A stretch of DNA of 64,000 bases from Agromyces archimandritae. Lineage in GTDB: Bacteria; Actinomycetota; Actinomycetes; Actinomycetales; Microbacteriaceae. The translations under genes and the position numbers were made by a program. The stretch covers positions 1,116,001 through 1,180,000 of the forward strand of contig NZ_CP071696.1 of NCBI RefSeq assembly GCF_018024495.1. Direction: 5' to 3'. Positions 62,506-64,000 of the stretch are shown piece by piece. Under the pieces are notes generated by a model. It searched no databases. It saw nothing but the letters and a program-made list of their open reading frames with translations, and was not told where the DNA came from. How positions within the stretch are numbered: the first letter of the stretch is position 1; the number at the start of each line of letters is the position of its first letter.

Positions 62506-64000
62506 GCGTGCGCCTCCGCACGGCGAGCGCGCTGCACCTCGGGGTCGGCGACCGGCGCCGCTTCGAGCAACGCGCGGGTGTACGGATCCTGCGGGTCGTC
62601 GCAGACCGCCGCGACCGGGCCGGCCTCGACGATGCGGCCGCCGTTCATCACGAGGACCTCGTCGCAGAAGCTGCGGACGACGGAGAGGTCGTGCGAGATG
62701 AAGATGTAGCTCAGGCCGAGTTCGCGCTGCAGTCGGGCGAGAAGCTCGAGGACCTGCTGCTGGATCGACAGGTCGAGCGCCGAGACGGGTTCGTCGCACA
62801 CGATGAGCTTCGGCTGCAGCACGACGGCGCGGGCGATCGCGATGCGCTGCCGTTGCCCGCCGGAGAACTGCGCCGGGTAGCGGTCGGCGGCGCCGGCATC
62901 GAGGCCGACGCGGGCGAGGGCGTCGGCGACGCGTTCACGTGCGGCGGCACGCGACATGCCGTGGCCGGCGACGAGGGGTTCGGCGAGGGTGCGGCCGATG
63001 GTCTTCACCGGGTTCAGCGAGCCGTAGGGGTCTTGGAAGATGACCTGGATATCGCGGGTGAGCGCCCGGCGTTCCCGGGCGCTCGCGCGGCTGATGTCGC
63101 GGCCGTCGAAGACGATCGTGCCCGAGGTGGCCTCGACCAGTCCGGCGACGACGTTGCCCGAGGTCGACTTGCCGGAGCCGGACTCGCCGACGATGCCGAG
63201 GGTGCGCCCGCGCGGCACGTCGAACGAGACGCCGTCGACGGCGCGGAAGACGCTCTTCTTGCCCGAGGCGGTGCGGATCGGGTAGTCCACGACGAGGTCG
63301 CGCACGCTCACGAGCGCGTCGACGGCTTCGGCGGCCGGGTCGGCCTGCCGGGGGCTCAGCGACGGATCGGCGGCGAGCATCCGCCGGGTGAACGGGTGTT
63401 TCGGCGCACGGAAGACCTCGTGCACGCCGGCGCGCTCCACGATCCGCCCCCGGTACATGACGGCGACGTCGTCGGCGAGGTCGGCGACGACGCCCCAGTT
63501 GTGGGTGATGAGCACGAGGGCCGTGCGCGAGCCGGCGAGGATGCGGTGCAGCAGCTCGAGGATGCCGGCCTGCACGGTGACGTCGAGGGCCGTCGTCGGT
63601 TCGTCGGCGATGATCACGTCGGGCTCGCCGGCGAGGGCCGCGGCGATCACGACGCGCTGCGCCATACCGCCCGACAGCTGGTGCGGGTATTTGCGCATGA
63701 CGGCCTCGGGGTCCCGCAGCTCGACGCTCGCGAGCAGCTCGACGGCCAGGCGGCGCGCGTCGGAGCGGGAACGGTCGGAGCGGATGCGGATGACCTTCAC
63801 CAGGAAGTCGCCGACCCGCATCGACGGGTCGAGCGAGCCCTGCGGGTCCTGCGTGATGTACGAGAACCGGCTCGCGCGCACCCGGCGGTAGGCCCGGTCG
63901 TCGAGCCCGGTGAGCTCCTGCCCGGCGATGCGGATGCTTCCGGCCGCGATGCGCGGCCCGCGGGTCAGGCCGAGGACGGCGAGGGCCGTGATCGACTTGC
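62502..64000 (-). CDS. Dipeptide/oligopeptide-type ABC ATPase with two NBDs (partial)
   Basis: A fused two-domain ATPase of the Dpp/Opp (DppD-DppF) type whose 5' end lies beyond the right edge. The first NBD starts in the window inside its Walker A (GK|S), then has LSGGMAQR and DEPTTALD. The second has GESGSGKST, the FSGGQRQR signature and DEPVSALD, and an oligopeptide-type C-terminal region (HPFTRRMLAADPSL for the first, DPYTRALLEAAP for the second). It would power uptake of peptides or nickel/glycan-type substrates; permeases should lie to the right. Confidence 0.92.
   Translation of the reverse strand, partial: KSITALAVLGLTRGPRIAAGSIRIAGQELTGLDDRAYRRVRASRFSYITQDPQGSLDPSMRVGDFLVKVIRIRSDRSRSDARRLAVELLASVELRDPEAVMRKYPHQLSGGMAQRVVIAAALAGEPDVIIADEPTTALDVTVQAGILELLHRILAGSRTALVLITHNWGVVADLADDVAVMYRGRIVERAGVHEVFRAPKHPFTRRMLAADPSLSPRQADPAAEAVDALVSVRDLVVDYPIRTASGKKSVFRAVDGVSFDVPRGRTLGIVGESGSGKSTSGNVVAGLVEATSGTIVFDGRDISRASARERRALTRDIQVIFQDPYGSLNPVKTIGRTLAEPLVAGHGMSRAAARERVADALARVGLDAGAADRYPAQFSGGQRQRIAIARAVVLQPKLIVCDEPVSALDLSIQQQVLELLARLQRELGLSYIFISHDLSVVRSFCDEVLVMNGGRIVEAGPVAAVCDDPQDPYTRALLEAAPVADPEVQRARRAEAHA

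Overview
The window is a dense, very GC-rich stretch (around 70% by eye) of an actinobacterial chromosome. Gene content points to a Gram-positive Actinomycetota, most likely the Microbacteriaceae: a DUF2510 protein, a DUF3516 helicase, a YcnI/CopC copper cluster, an actinobacterial group-2 malate dehydrogenase, a LAxTG-type wall anchor, and many GTG starts with 4-nt stop/start overlaps. No rRNA, tRNA or CRISPR array was found. This family assignment is inference.

Layout. 0-9 kb: SDR oxidoreductase, EamA exporter, LapA-like protein, Zn-metallopeptidase, proline iminopeptidase with a long acidic tail, malate dehydrogenase and an acyl-CoA oxidase-type flavoenzyme. 8.7-13.2 kb: RecQ and a copper cluster (membrane protein, YcnI, CopC). 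13.2-18 kb: a modular palindromic repeat array, then a wall-anchored nuclease/5'-nucleotidase. 18-24.4 kb: DUF3516 helicase, AEC carrier, phosphoketolase. 24.4-28 kb: a hipBA toxin-antitoxin module sitting inside the remains of an MFS gene, and an AAA ATPase. 28-39 kb: housekeeping and metabolic genes (aldo/keto reductase, ArsR/SRPBCC pair, CstA-YbdD, muralytic protein, Csp, cupin, hydrolase, DUF2510). 39-50.3 kb: a cell-wall amino-sugar recycling cluster (GlcNAc kinase, MurQ, MurR-type regulator, sugar ABC importer, NagZ-like GH3, AnmK) interrupted by a HepT/MntA toxin-antitoxin pair. 50.6-64 kb: transporters, SDRs, a GDSL hydrolase, a beta-lactamase-fold hydrolase, MgtC-like protein, and an overlapping esterase/LacI/ABC-ATPase operon cut by the right edge.

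How genes work together. In the recycling cluster the importer would bring in muropeptide sugars, NagZ would release GlcNAc, AnmK and MurQ would convert anhydro-MurNAc to GlcNAc-6-P, and the kinase would phosphorylate GlcNAc, under a MurR/RpiR regulator.

The most unusual signal is a set of fixed-length dispersed palindromes: 62 bp (one intergenic copy extended into a 19/31-bp lattice, four copies in the GH3 gene), 70 bp (two intergenic, one in GH3), and a different 62-bp one in anmK. GH3 and anmK are each frame-broken, and removing exactly the 70-bp or 62-bp palindrome puts each gene back in one open frame. A second genome-scale signal is extreme over-representation of GTGGATGCC/GGCATCCAC in genes and between them.
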